A stretch of 52,001 nt of DNA from Clostridia bacterium (GTDB lineage Bacteria; Bacillota_A; Clostridia; Christensenellales; CAG-138). Shown here piece after piece: positions 44,393 through 52,001 of the stretch. The stretch is from contig JAFZCW010000022.1 in the NCBI GenBank assembly GCA_017556125.1, forward strand, positions 1 through 52,001, in the 5' to 3' direction. Positions within the stretch are counted from its first letter, which is position 1. The number at the start of each line of letters is the position of its first letter. Below the pieces are notes generated by a model that did not search any database, was not told where the DNA came from, and saw nothing but the letters and a program-made list of their open reading frames with translations. The position numbers and the translations under genes are program-made.

Positions 44393-45742
44393 ATGCAGAA
44401 TCAAACAGCTTTGATCGTCGGAATGGCAAAAAGCGGAATCGGCGCGGCCAAGCTCCTGAGCAGACACGGCTGGCACGTCATTATCAACGACATGAAACCC
44501 GAGATCCCCGGGCTGGAAGAAGCCCTGAAGGGATATCCCTGCGAGTGGCGTCTCGGAGAGGATCCTCTGCCTCTGATCGAGCGCGCGGATCTGATCGTAC
44601 CCAGTCCCATCATCCCGATGACGGTGCCGTTTCTGTCCGAAGCGAAAAAGCGCGGTATCGAGATCGAATCGGAGATCGAACTCGGTTACCGCTACGCAAA
44701 GGCGGATTTTGTCTGCATCACGGGGACAAACGGCAAAACGACCTCCACCGCTCTGACGGGAGAGATCTTCAAGGCGGGCGGTTTCCGCACTTTTGTGCTC
44801 GGAAACATCGGAATCGCCATTACGGAGCACGCCGAAGAAACGCAGCCCGGTGACATCATCGTCGCGGAGACGGCGGCGCTTCAGCTGGAAGGATGTTCCA
44901 GGTTCCATGCCCGCGCGGCCGCCTGCTGCAATATCACGGAAGATCATCTCGATCATTTCGGGGATATGGAGCACTACATTGCCGCCAAAATGAAAGTGTT
45001 TGACAATCAGACCGCCGATGATTTCGCCGTTCTGAATTACGATGATCCGATCGTCCGCGAAATGCAGAAATGCACCCCCGCGGAATGCCTCTTCTTTTCC
45101 AGAAAGGAGCCCGTTCCGAACGGCATGTTCCTGTCCGGAGACGACGTCATATACCGGAGAAACGGCCGCGACACGTTTGTCGTGAAAGCGGATGACATCC
45201 GGATCCCGGGCGGGCACAATCTGGAGAACGCCATGCTCTCCTCTCTCCTTGCTCTGTCCATGGGAATCGCGCCGGAAACCGTCGCCGAGGTCCTGAAGAC
45301 CTTCCCGGGCGTAGAGCACCGTATTGAATTCGTGCGCGAGTTTGAAAGCGTCCGGTATGTCAACGACAGCAAGGGCACCAACCCCGCCTCCACCATCCGT
45401 GCGATCGAAGCGATGAAAACGCCGACGGTCATGCTGCTGGGCGGCTTCGACAAGCATTCCGATTTCCACGAGTTGTTCGAGGTCTTCAGGGAATCCGGAA
45501 AGATCCGCGCCATGGTCGTGATCGGCCAGACGCAGAAGAAGATCCTCGACACCGCCGCAGAGACCGGCATGGCCGATCTGTGCTTTACGGCGGATACTTT
45601 CCGCGAGGCGGTCGACAAGGCCCGCGCACTTGCCCGTCCCGGAGATACCGTTCTCCTCTCCCCCGCATGCGCCAGCTGGGGCATGTTTGACAATTACGAA
45701 CAGCGCGGGGAGATCTTCAAACAGATCGTCAACGCATATTAA
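44393..45742 (+). CDS. murD: UDP-MurNAc-L-alanine:D-glutamate ligase MurD
   Basis: 449 residues from the ATG at 44393 (AAAGGA 6 bases upstream; the ATG at 44378 overlaps it). ALIVGMAKSGIGAAKLL at the start is the nucleotide-binding fold for UDP; ITGTNGKTTSTALTGEIF near 110 is the P-loop; NITEDHLDHFGDMEHY, VEHRIEFV and YVNDSKGTNPAST are MurD motifs. It adds D-Glu to the stem peptide. It is set off from mraY by a hairpin and ends before a strong terminator. Confidence 0.95.
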   Translation: MQNQTALIVGMAKSGIGAAKLLSRHGWHVIINDMKPEIPGLEEALKGYPCEWRLGEDPLPLIERADLIVPSPIIPMTVPFLSEAKKRGIEIESEIELGYRYAKADFVCITGTNGKTTSTALTGEIFKAGGFRTFVLGNIGIAITEHAEETQPGDIIVAETAALQLEGCSRFHARAAACCNITEDHLDHFGDMEHYIAAKMKVFDNQTADDFAVLNYDDPIVREMQKCTPAECLFFSRKEPVPNGMFLSGDDVIYRRNGRDTFVVKADDIRIPGGHNLENAMLSSLLALSMGIAPETVAEVLKTFPGVEHRIEFVREFESVRYVNDSKGTNPASTIRAIEAMKTPTVMLLGGFDKHSDFHELFEVFRESGKIRAMVVIGQTQKKILDTAAETGMADLCFTADTFREAVDKARALARPGDTVLLSPACASWGMFDNYEQRGEIFKQIVNAY

Positions 45743-45781
45743 CGGCCGGAATTCAACAGAATCGTAACAATATTCAAAACT

Positions 45782-45813
45782 CTGGACAGCCGCAGGCTGT
45801 CCAGCTTGTTTTT
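45782..45813 (+). terminator. Intrinsic terminator after murD
   Basis: A perfect ten-base-pair stem (CTGGACAGCC/GGCTGTCCAG, loop GCA) is followed by CTTGTTTTT. It closes the first half of the division and wall cluster. Confidence 0.88.
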
Positions 45814-45834
45814 GAAAGGACTGCATAGTATAAT
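45806..45834 (+). promoter_or_regulatory. Promoter of ftsW-ftsQ
   Basis: TTGTTT (45806-45811, in the T run of the preceding terminator) and TATAAT (45829-45834) are 17 bases apart. Transcription would restart for ftsW directly after termination. Confidence 0.7.
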
Positions 45835-45880
45835 TTTTTATTAAAGTGGATTGGTATGCCAATAGAAAGGAGGACCTGTC

Positions 45881-47074
45881 ATGGCAACGAAAGCGAAGCG
45901 CCAGCACCTGGATTTTGCTATTCTGCTGACCGTTACGCTTCTGTGCGCTTTCGGCCTTGTCATGGTCTTTTCCGCCAGCTACTATTACGCAATGAATACC
46001 TCCACCACAAACTATGACGGATATTACTACATCCGCAAGCAGGCCGTCTACCTCGCGATCGGATATCCCGTCATGATCGCGCTTTCTTTTTTCGACTACA
46101 AACGTCTCGAGCCGCTGAAGGTGATCGGCTTCCTGATCTCGGTCGTTCTGCTCGTCGCGGTTCTGATCTTCGGCAGAGAGATCAACGGCGGCAAGCGCTG
46201 GCTGATCATAGCCGGACAGAGTATCCAGCCCTCGGAGATCGCGAAATTCGGCATGATGCTGTACATGTGCTCCTTTATGAGCAAAAAGCATGAGGTCATG
46301 CATACGTTCAAGTACGGCATGCTTCCCATGCTTCTGATCATCGGCGTGATCTGCGGTCTGGTCATGCTCCAGTCGAACATGTCCATGGCGGTTATCATCG
46401 GCGTCATGGGATATGCGCTTCTCTTTGTCGGCGGATGCGACGGAAAGCAGATGATCGTACTGCTGATAGCGGGAATCGGCATGTTTATCCTTCTTGCCGT
46501 CATCGAGCCGTACCGTTTCGCGCGTCTGACCTCTTTCCGGAATCCCTGGGCGGATCCGCTCGGCACGGGCTATCAGCTCATCCAGTCCTTCTATGCGATC
46601 GGAAGCGGGGGCCTGCTGGGACGCGGTCTGAACAACAGCCGGCAGAAACTGCTGTTCATGACATACGGCGAATCCGACTTCATTTTCTCGATCGTGTGTG
46701 AAGAGCTCGGTTTCGTAGGCGGACTTGTCATCCTGCTCGCATATGGTTTCATCATCTACCGCGGCATCCGCATCGCGCTCCGCTGCCGCGACCGTTTCGG
46801 CAGTCTTCTTGCCGCCGGCATCACGATCGTTTTCGCAATTCAGATTTTCGTCAATATCGGCGTTGTGACCGGGACCTTCCCGACGACCGGACAGGCGCTC
46901 CCGTTCATCAGCGCGGGCGGATCCTCCATGGTCATCTTCCTTGCGGCCATGGGCGTTCTGCTCAATATTTCCAGATCGACATCCGGCTCCATGCGGCCGA
47001 TCCTCCGCGCTGCGTTCCGCAGGCGCAAGGCACCCGCGAAAAAAGAAACGGCCCCTGCGGCAGCTGCTGAATAA
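45881..47074 (+). CDS. ftsW: SEDS peptidoglycan polymerase FtsW
   Basis: 397 residues with about ten membrane helices, after AAAGGAGGACCTGTC. SEDS motifs: MVFSASYYYA near 30, GGKRWLIIAGQSIQPSEIAKF near 105, the conserved SFYAIGSGGLLGRGLNNSRQK near 240 and TTGQALPFISAGGSSM near 340. It polymerises septal glycan strands with a partner PBP. The position in the cluster favours FtsW; SpoVE is possible. The Lys/Ala-rich C-terminus is cytoplasmic. Confidence 0.92.
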   Translation: MATKAKRQHLDFAILLTVTLLCAFGLVMVFSASYYYAMNTSTTNYDGYYYIRKQAVYLAIGYPVMIALSFFDYKRLEPLKVIGFLISVVLLVAVLIFGREINGGKRWLIIAGQSIQPSEIAKFGMMLYMCSFMSKKHEVMHTFKYGMLPMLLIIGVICGLVMLQSNMSMAVIIGVMGYALLFVGGCDGKQMIVLLIAGIGMFILLAVIEPYRFARLTSFRNPWADPLGTGYQLIQSFYAIGSGGLLGRGLNNSRQKLLFMTYGESDFIFSIVCEELGFVGGLVILLAYGFIIYRGIRIALRCRDRFGSLLAAGITIVFAIQIFVNIGVVTGTFPTTGQALPFISAGGSSMVIFLAAMGVLLNISRSTSGSMRPILRAAFRRRKAPAKKETAPAAAAE

Positions 47075-47076
47075 AC

Positions 47077-48621
47077 ATGTCGAAGAAGAATAATAAAAAA
47101 AAGAATAAGAACACGCTGAAGCAGAGCATCCTGTCTGCTTTCTTTTATTCCCCGGAAGAGCTCGAGGAGGAGAGCCTGGATCTGATCGATGACGAAAATC
47201 CGGAGTCCTCTGAGTTAAGCGACAAAAACGGGGATTCTTTCCTTCCGTATGAGGACGGCAGCTATCCGGACGAATCGGACGGGGATTCCATCCTGCTCTT
47301 TGACGATGACGATGATTCCATCCTGGAGTTTTCAGACGAGCAGGATATGGAAAACGTTGAAAACCTGGTGTGGGACAACGGGGAGAAGGTCGTTCCGTAC
47401 CTTGCGGAGCTCAGCGCCGCACAGAGCGGATCCGGTCAGACAGCAATTCCCCAGAAAGAAGAAACGCCCGCCGTTCCTCCGGAACTTCCCGAAGAGATCC
47501 AGCTTTTTGACGAGCCGGAATCGGCTCCCAAATCCAGCGGAAGAACCAGGATCTTCCGTCCTTCCGGAAAGAATACCGCTGCGGTCCGTATGAACGTAAA
47601 TGAAACGGAAACGATCCGGGCCATCGAGAAAGCGCAGAAGGAAAATCAGGAAAGAGAAGAAAAGAAGCAGCGGGAAATCAATGAAAAGAAAGCGGCGCGG
47701 AGACTCCGGCTCAAGGAATATGTCAAACGCTCCGCCATGAATTTCGTTTTTGTTGCGATCATCGTGATCGCTGTCGCTTTTGCGTTGTATTTTACCTTCC
47801 TTCTGAGCGATATCGCCGTCATAGGGAACGAACAGTACAGCGCGGACTATATCATTCAGACATCCGGGCTGGAGATCGGCAAGCATATGCTCTTTGTGGA
47901 TCTCGACGACGCAAAGGCAAGGATCGAAGAGGATCCCTATCTTCAGGTCAACGATATCACCTATATTTTCCCTTCCCACATCCGGATCGATATTACGGAA
48001 AGAAAAGAGGCCGCGGGCATCATCGGCCTCGACTATAACGTCATCATCGATGAAAACGGATATGTTCTTTCCATGAGCGGCGGAACGGATATCAGCGATC
48101 TGCTTCAGATCACCGGTATCAGCATGACGGGATTCCAGCTCGGGCAGCGCGTCGGTGATACCAGCGACTTCGCCACCTCCACCATGATCACGCTCATCGA
48201 GAAGATCAAGGAATATGAACTGAACTATACCATTTCGACGCTTGACATGACGACGCCTCTGGCGATCGCCATGTACACGCCGAGCGGCTTTAAGATCTTC
48301 ATCGGCCAGCCGACGGACCTGGACGCAAAGTTCACTTCCCTGAAGGCTTTGCTCCCCCGTCTGCAGGCAAGCGGGATCCAGACAGGAACGCTCTATCTTT
48401 CCGCGAAAAACGGAATCGTATACTCTCCTCCGAACGCGACCACAACCAATACGATCAGCGGCTCCTTCAATGCGGGAGGATCCTCCGGTTCTGCTGAGAA
48501 TCCGGATGAAAACAGCGCTCTTCCCGAGACGGTTCAGGCGACGCCCTATCAGACCCCCGCTCCCGCCACCCCGACGCCCGTTCCGATTCAGCCGGGCGGC
48601 GGCGATGAGTTCCAGGGCTGA
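47077..48621 (+). CDS. ftsQ: FtsQ/DivIB with long acidic cytoplasmic domain
   Basis: 514 residues, about twice ordinary DivIB. Residues 1-220 are cytoplasmic: a Lys/Asn start, an Asp/Glu-rich block (about 28-95), a Pro/Glu segment and a charged coiled helix (180-215). A membrane helix lies at 221-243. The extracellular POTRA domain starts ISDIAVIGNEQYSADYII, followed by the FtsQ beta-domain (GIIGLDYNVIIDENGYVLSM), and a Ser/Gly/Pro-rich tail ends the protein. No clear ribosome site; it lies 2 bases after ftsW and is likely coupled. Confidence 0.88.
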   Translation: MSKKNNKKKNKNTLKQSILSAFFYSPEELEEESLDLIDDENPESSELSDKNGDSFLPYEDGSYPDESDGDSILLFDDDDDSILEFSDEQDMENVENLVWDNGEKVVPYLAELSAAQSGSGQTAIPQKEETPAVPPELPEEIQLFDEPESAPKSSGRTRIFRPSGKNTAAVRMNVNETETIRAIEKAQKENQEREEKKQREINEKKAARRLRLKEYVKRSAMNFVFVAIIVIAVAFALYFTFLLSDIAVIGNEQYSADYIIQTSGLEIGKHMLFVDLDDAKARIEEDPYLQVNDITYIFPSHIRIDITERKEAAGIIGLDYNVIIDENGYVLSMSGGTDISDLLQITGISMTGFQLGQRVGDTSDFATSTMITLIEKIKEYELNYTISTLDMTTPLAIAMYTPSGFKIFIGQPTDLDAKFTSLKALLPRLQASGIQTGTLYLSAKNGIVYSPPNATTTNTISGSFNAGGSSGSAENPDENSALPETVQATPYQTPAPATPTPVPIQPGGGDEFQG

Positions 48622-48632
48622 AGATGCAGTAT

Positions 48633-48662
48633 TTGCATGTTTGTATTTTTTTGTGATATACT
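48633..48662 (+). promoter_or_regulatory. Promoter of ftsA-ftsZ
   Basis: TTGCAT (48633-48638) and TATACT (48657-48662) are 18 bases apart, in a T-rich stretch just after the ftsQ stop. Confidence 0.6.
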
Positions 48663-48697
48663 GAATCCGTATATGTAGGTCCTTTATTTGGAGGGTT

Positions 48698-49897
48698 TTG
48701 CTGGTTTTGAAACCCACAGCAGTTTTAGATATAGGCAGTTCCAAAATCGTGTGTTTGTGCGGCAGTTCCGCGGTTCGCGGAGGCACTGTCGTTCACGGTG
48801 CCGGAATAGCGGAATACTCGGGTTTTTCCGAAGCGGAATTTCTCAATGAAACAGATCTGGAGGAAGCGATTTTTACAGCCATTCGGGACGCTGAAGAAAT
48901 GGCCAGAATCCGCATCCGCGATATTGTTGTTTCGGTTCCCGCTCCTTTTTCGAAGCTGATCGTGACGGACGCTTCCTTCAGAACCGAGTCCAGAAAGGAC
49001 CGGATTTCGGAAGAGGATATCGATGACCTGATTTCCCTGTCTCTCGCGAAAGCGGAAGCGCCCGGATATGTCCTGATGCACAGCACGCCGATCTGGTTCA
49101 CTGTCGACGGATACACCACACCGGAAGTACCGCAGGGGCAGCATGCGGGAGAAGTCTCCGCCTCCGTTTCCCACATGTACGTGGCGGAAGCCTTTCTGGA
49201 CAAGCTCACCGCCATTCTGCAGAAGCTGTCCGTGGAGATCTCCATGTGCATAAGCGCGCAGCTTGCGGAGTCTCTTCTGCTGATACCGGAAGAGGAACGG
49301 GTCCGGCCCGCCGTACTGATCGATGTCGGATACACGCATACCGACATCAGCCTGATTGAAAATGCGGCGCTCACCGATATCACATGCATTGATATCGGAG
49401 GCGCACAGATAGCAAGAGATCTGAGTTTTGGCCTCAATATCCCTCTGGAGGCAGCCGAACAGATCAAACGCAAGTATAATTTCCTTCAGGGAGCGGAGAG
49501 CGGCATCGTGCAGGTTCATCTGCTCACGGGAATCAAGCGCGTGGAACGAAGGGTCATCGACCTGATCGTTCAGGCAAGAGCGGAAGAGTTTGTCGATCTG
49601 ATCGGCAAATCCCTGAGAATGCTCGGCGTTCATCCGGAATCCCGTCCGGTCGTCTATCTGTCCGGCGGCGGTTTTTCCATGATGCGGGGCGGCTGTGAGT
49701 ATCTGCGGCAGAATCTCAGGCTCAACATTCGGCGGGACATGCCCTACATGCCGGACATGGATACCCCGAATTATACCAGCGCTTTCGGAGCTTTGGACTT
49801 CGTTCTGCACGCAGGAGGATCGGATCAAGATACCGGGGCCGGGCTGGATACCCGTCCAGGTTTTTTGAATAAACTAAGAGATTTATTTATACAGTAA
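48698..49897 (+). CDS. ftsA: Cell division protein FtsA
   Basis: 399 residues. The start is uncertain: the TTG at 48698 is close to GGAGGG, and a TTG nine bases later has a longer spacing. Actin-fold motifs: [15 protein letters not shown] near 8, [18 protein letters not shown] near 205, [17 protein letters not shown] near 230 and [14 protein letters not shown] near 325. The 1C subdomain holds [14 protein letters not shown]. The C-terminal [12 protein letters not shown] is the amphipathic membrane-targeting helix. It ties FtsZ filaments to the membrane; ftsZ follows after 13 bases. Confidence 0.92.
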   Translation: MLVLKPTAVLDIGSSKIVCLCGSSAVRGGTVVHGAGIAEYSGFSEAEFLNETDLEEAIFTAIRDAEEMARIRIRDIVVSVPAPFSKLIVTDASFRTESRKDRISEEDIDDLISLSLAKAEAPGYVLMHSTPIWFTVDGYTTPEVPQGQHAGEVSASVSHMYVAEAFLDKLTAILQKLSVEISMCISAQLAESLLLIPEEERVRPAVLIDVGYTHTDISLIENAALTDITCIDIGGAQIARDLSFGLNIPLEAAEQIKRKYNFLQGAESGIVQVHLLTGIKRVERRVIDLIVQARAEEFVDLIGKSLRMLGVHPESRPVVYLSGGGFSMMRGGCEYLRQNLRLNIRRDMPYMPDMDTPNYTSAFGALDFVLHAGGSDQDTGAGLDTRPGFLNKLRDLFIQ

Positions 49898-49910
49898 GGG
49901 GGAACATCTT

Positions 49911-51230
49911 ATGTTCGAGAAAGATTCCGAAGCTGGAACATTCGCCAATATCAAGGTCATTGGTGTGGGCGGCGCCGGCTGTAACGCGATCAACCGTATG
50001 GTTCAGTATGGTTTGCGCGGTGTGGAGTTTATCGCAATTAACACCGATAAACAGGCTCTGTATCAGAGCAAAGCCGAAAAAAAGGTTCAGATCGGCGAAA
50101 AACTGACGCGCGGACTCGGCGCAGGCGCTGATCCCGAAGTCGGCAGAAAAGCGGCCGAGGAAAGCCGCGACGCGATCATGGAAGCTCTGGGAGATACCGA
50201 CATGGCGTTCATCACATCCGGTATGGGCGGCGGAACCGGCACGGGTGCCGCTTCCATCGTTGCCGAATGCGCCAAACAGCTCGGCGTCCTGACCGTCGCC
50301 GTCGTCACGAAGCCCTTTACCTTTGAAGGGAAAGTCCGCATGCGCAATGCGGAAATCGGCATCGCGTCGCTGCGTCCCAATGTCGACACCCTGATCACCA
50401 TCCCGAACGACAAGCTGATCGATCTGGTCGGCAAGGCAAGCCTTCCGGACGCGCTCCGCGTCGCGGACGACGTCCTCCGTCAGGGCATCCAGGGTATTTC
50501 CGACCTGATCGCTGTTCCCGCCATGATCAATCTTGACTTTGCTGATGTCAAAACGATCATGAAGGAAAAAGGCCTTGCCCATATGGGCATCGGCAACGCG
50601 TCGGGCGAAAAACGCGCCGAAGAAGCCGCCAGGCAGGCAATTGACAGCCCGCTCCTCGAGACCACGATCAACGGCGCAAGAGGCGTCCTGATGAACATCA
50701 CCGGCGGAGCCGATCTCAGCCTCTCCGAAGTCAACGAAGCGGCGAACATCATCTCCAAGAACGCGGATCCTGAAGCCAACATCATTTTCGGCGCGGATAT
50801 CGATGAGACGATGGGCGATTCCATCCGCATCACGGTTATCGCGACGGGTTTTGAGTCCGAGCAGTCTCTTCCGAAGATGACCCAGTTCGGCAGCACTTCC
50901 GCTCCGGTTTTCGGCTCCGGCGCGCAGGCTCCCTTCCAGTCCGGCTTCAGGGCTCCTCAGGGGAACATGAACCGTCCCTTCGCTTTCAATAACGCGGCAT
51001 ATGCCCCGAGACGTCCGATGAATTTCGGTCCCTCCCCCGCGGCAGGCACCAACCCCGCTCCCGCTTTCAGCGGCAGCCAGCCCGTACAGTCTCCGGTCGT
51101 TGAAGATCTCAGTCCGGAAGCGCCCGCGCAGCCCCGCGAGCCCGCGTTCACCGAGGAAGATCTCCCTCAGAACTTCCAGGACCGTCCGAAGAACAAACTG
51201 GATGTCCCCGCTTTCCTCCGAAATAAATAA
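49911..51230 (+). CDS. ftsZ: Cell division GTPase FtsZ
   Basis: 439 residues after AAGGGGGAACATCTT. GTP-binding motifs: [15 protein letters not shown] near 16, INTDKQAL, and the tubulin signature [12 protein letters not shown] near 104; the synergy loop [11 protein letters not shown] near 205 supplies the Asp for GTP hydrolysis. The globular part ends near 320. A Pro/Ala/Phe-rich linker of about 100 residues leads to the conserved C-terminal peptide [10 protein letters not shown], which binds FtsA. It forms the division ring. Last gene of the cluster, followed by a terminator. Confidence 0.98.
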   Translation: MFEKDSEAGTFANIKVIGVGGAGCNAINRMVQYGLRGVEFIAINTDKQALYQSKAEKKVQIGEKLTRGLGAGADPEVGRKAAEESRDAIMEALGDTDMAFITSGMGGGTGTGAASIVAECAKQLGVLTVAVVTKPFTFEGKVRMRNAEIGIASLRPNVDTLITIPNDKLIDLVGKASLPDALRVADDVLRQGIQGISDLIAVPAMINLDFADVKTIMKEKGLAHMGIGNASGEKRAEEAARQAIDSPLLETTINGARGVLMNITGGADLSLSEVNEAANIISKNADPEANIIFGADIDETMGDSIRITVIATGFESEQSLPKMTQFGSTSAPVFGSGAQAPFQSGFRAPQGNMNRPFAFNNAAYAPRRPMNFGPSPAAGTNPAPAFSGSQPVQSPVVEDLSPEAPAQPREPAFTEEDLPQNFQDRPKNKLDVPAFLRNK

Positions 51231-51252
51231 TCGTTCTGTCTGACAGAATCAT

Positions 51253-51285
51253 GAGCCGTCCGGGCGTTTCCGGGCGGCTCTTTTC
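51253..51285 (+). terminator. Intrinsic terminator after ftsZ
   Basis: GAGCCG...CCGG pairs with CCGG...CGGCTC around a GCGTTT-type loop, followed by TTTT, 22 bases after the ftsZ stop. Confidence 0.82.
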
Positions 51286-51382
51286 TGTGTTCCGTGACCG
51301 TGCAGGGCAGTCATGTGCCGAACAAAACTCTTGGAAGGATCCGTGCCGGAGGATCGGAATATCTGCCGGACCGGAATAAAGG

Positions 51383-51416
51383 AATACCGGCCCCCGTTCA
51401 TGAGGACCGGCATTCC
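51383..51416 (-). terminator. Intrinsic terminator after the beta-lactamase-like gene
   Basis: On the minus strand, GGAATGCCGG pairs with CCGGTATTCC (one wobble) and is followed by TTTATT, 10 bases after the stop. Confidence 0.65.
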
Positions 51417-51426
51417 GGCAGTCTGC

Positions 51427-52001
51427 TTATGACAGCTTTTTGCAGGTGGAATCGTCGTACATCACGCAGCCGTCACCGAATTTCAGATTCAGCATGCCGC
51501 ATTTCCGTCCGAACTCGTCCTCCCCGATGGGATAGAGTTTGAAGTCCATCGCATCCCCGTCGTCGTCGATTGCCTTCGCGTAAAGATCGCCGTCTTTCAT
51601 GTAGACCTCATCGACGATGAAATCGTCGTCCTCGGGATGCTCATACTTGCCGCAGAAGCTCTCCCACTTCGATCTGTCCGGGTCTTTGATCGTGATCTCC
51701 TCGATCGTCCGGACGGGCTCGGCCTCCTCGTCTCTCGCGATTTTCTGTATTCCGTTATAGAATCCGATCAGGGCTCTGTAGTCCTCGGGATAGCGGTTGA
51801 TCAGAAAAACCAGTACCCTGTCTGCGTCGATAAAGCGCTCGAACCAGGTGATGACGCCCGGCATGCCGCCGCTGTGGCTGACGATAAGACCAAAGTCCTT
51901 GTTGTGTTCGACGGCCCAGCCATAGCCGTAGCCCAGACCGTCGTCCTCATCGTAAACGGCTTCCTCGCCGTTATTGAGCTTTCCGGGCGTGTACATGATC
52001 C
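51427..52001 (-). CDS. Serine beta-lactamase-like protein (class C fold), C-terminal part
   Basis: The last 190 or so residues of a minus-strand frame that runs off the window, so the Met near 51996 is probably internal. GLGYGYGWAVEHNKDFGLIV followed by SHSGGMPG is the third active-site motif region (HSG in place of KTG) of the beta-lactamase/D-alanyl-esterase family (PF00144). The SxxK and YxN motifs must lie beyond the edge. A small acidic C-terminal domain rich in Asp (KYEHPEDDDFIVDEVYMKDG) follows, like the lipocalin-type ends of these proteins. Substrate unknown: peptidase, esterase or wall enzyme. Confidence 0.8.
   Translation of the reverse strand, partial: IMYTPGKLNNGEEAVYDEDDGLGYGYGWAVEHNKDFGLIVSHSGGMPGVITWFERFIDADRVLVFLINRYPEDYRALIGFYNGIQKIARDEEAEPVRTIEEITIKDPDRSKWESFCGKYEHPEDDDFIVDEVYMKDGDLYAKAIDDDGDAMDFKLYPIGEDEFGRKCGMLNLKFGDGCVMYDDSTCKKLS

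Noticed and set aside
44348..46303. Long minus-strand open frame (651 codons) across murD and ftsW
   Set aside because: It is antisense to two clear genes and arises from codon composition; the product has no recognisable domain.
1..52001. CRISPR arrays, tRNA or rRNA genes, insertion sequences, prophage
   Set aside because: No regularly spaced repeats, cloverleaf-like segments, transposase or phage proteins were seen on either strand.

Overview
The window reads as chromosome of a Gram-positive member of the Clostridia, probably an anaerobic gut- or rumen-type fibre user. This is inferred from a clostridial mraZ-to-ftsZ division cluster, a T-box in front of thrS, a SAM-I-class riboswitch, lipoprotein signal peptides, cellodextrin-phosphorylase metabolism, a MurE with the meso-diaminopimelate motif, and strong AGGAGG-type ribosome sites. 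No CRISPR array, rRNA, tRNA, insertion sequence or prophage gene was seen.

Layout. 1-7740: a cellodextrin/beta-glucan locus. A LacI regulator, a sugar-binding lipoprotein, two MalFG-type permeases and a GH5 glycosidase (cut by the window edge) lie on the minus strand, divergent from a GH94 cellobiose phosphorylase. Two matching operator-like sites flank the divergent intergenic region. 7787-10370: a very short MetK under a SAM-I-class riboswitch whose terminator, antiterminator and P1 strands can all be read, a YdcF-type lipoprotein and a MOSC protein. 10670-15930: a polyamine regulator with potABCD, in which PotA has a duplicated C-terminal region and PotD carries a C-terminal membrane anchor. 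15944-16535: a small Xre regulator with a 48-residue membrane protein. 16803-20905: a cell-wall module of an MreB/Mbl paralogue, a four-repeat peptidoglycan-binding NlpC/P60 hydrolase and an L,D-transpeptidase. 20981-25311: tig-clpP-clpX plus a lipoprotein, divergent from T-box-thrS (25428-27614). 27687-30963: GNAT-like protein, DUF4349 lipoprotein and a lipoyl-less E2-type acyltransferase with an altered catalytic motif. 31169-37379: topoisomerase IV parE-parC followed by a MATE transporter fused to an RsbW-like ATPase domain. 37616-51230: the division and wall cluster mraZ-rsmH-ftsL-pbp-murE-mraY-murD-ftsW-ftsQ-ftsA-ftsZ. 51427-52001: the C-terminal part of a serine beta-lactamase-like protein.

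The most unusual points are the division-cluster penicillin-binding protein, which keeps SxxK but has lost both SxN (now DCD) and KTG (now FPG); the 260-residue MetK behind a complete SAM riboswitch; the MATE-ATPase fusion in a topoisomerase IV operon; the membrane-anchored PotD; and a division cluster without murF, murG, murC or murB. All calls come from reading the sequence. No database search was run, so family names rest on recognised motifs and gene order.
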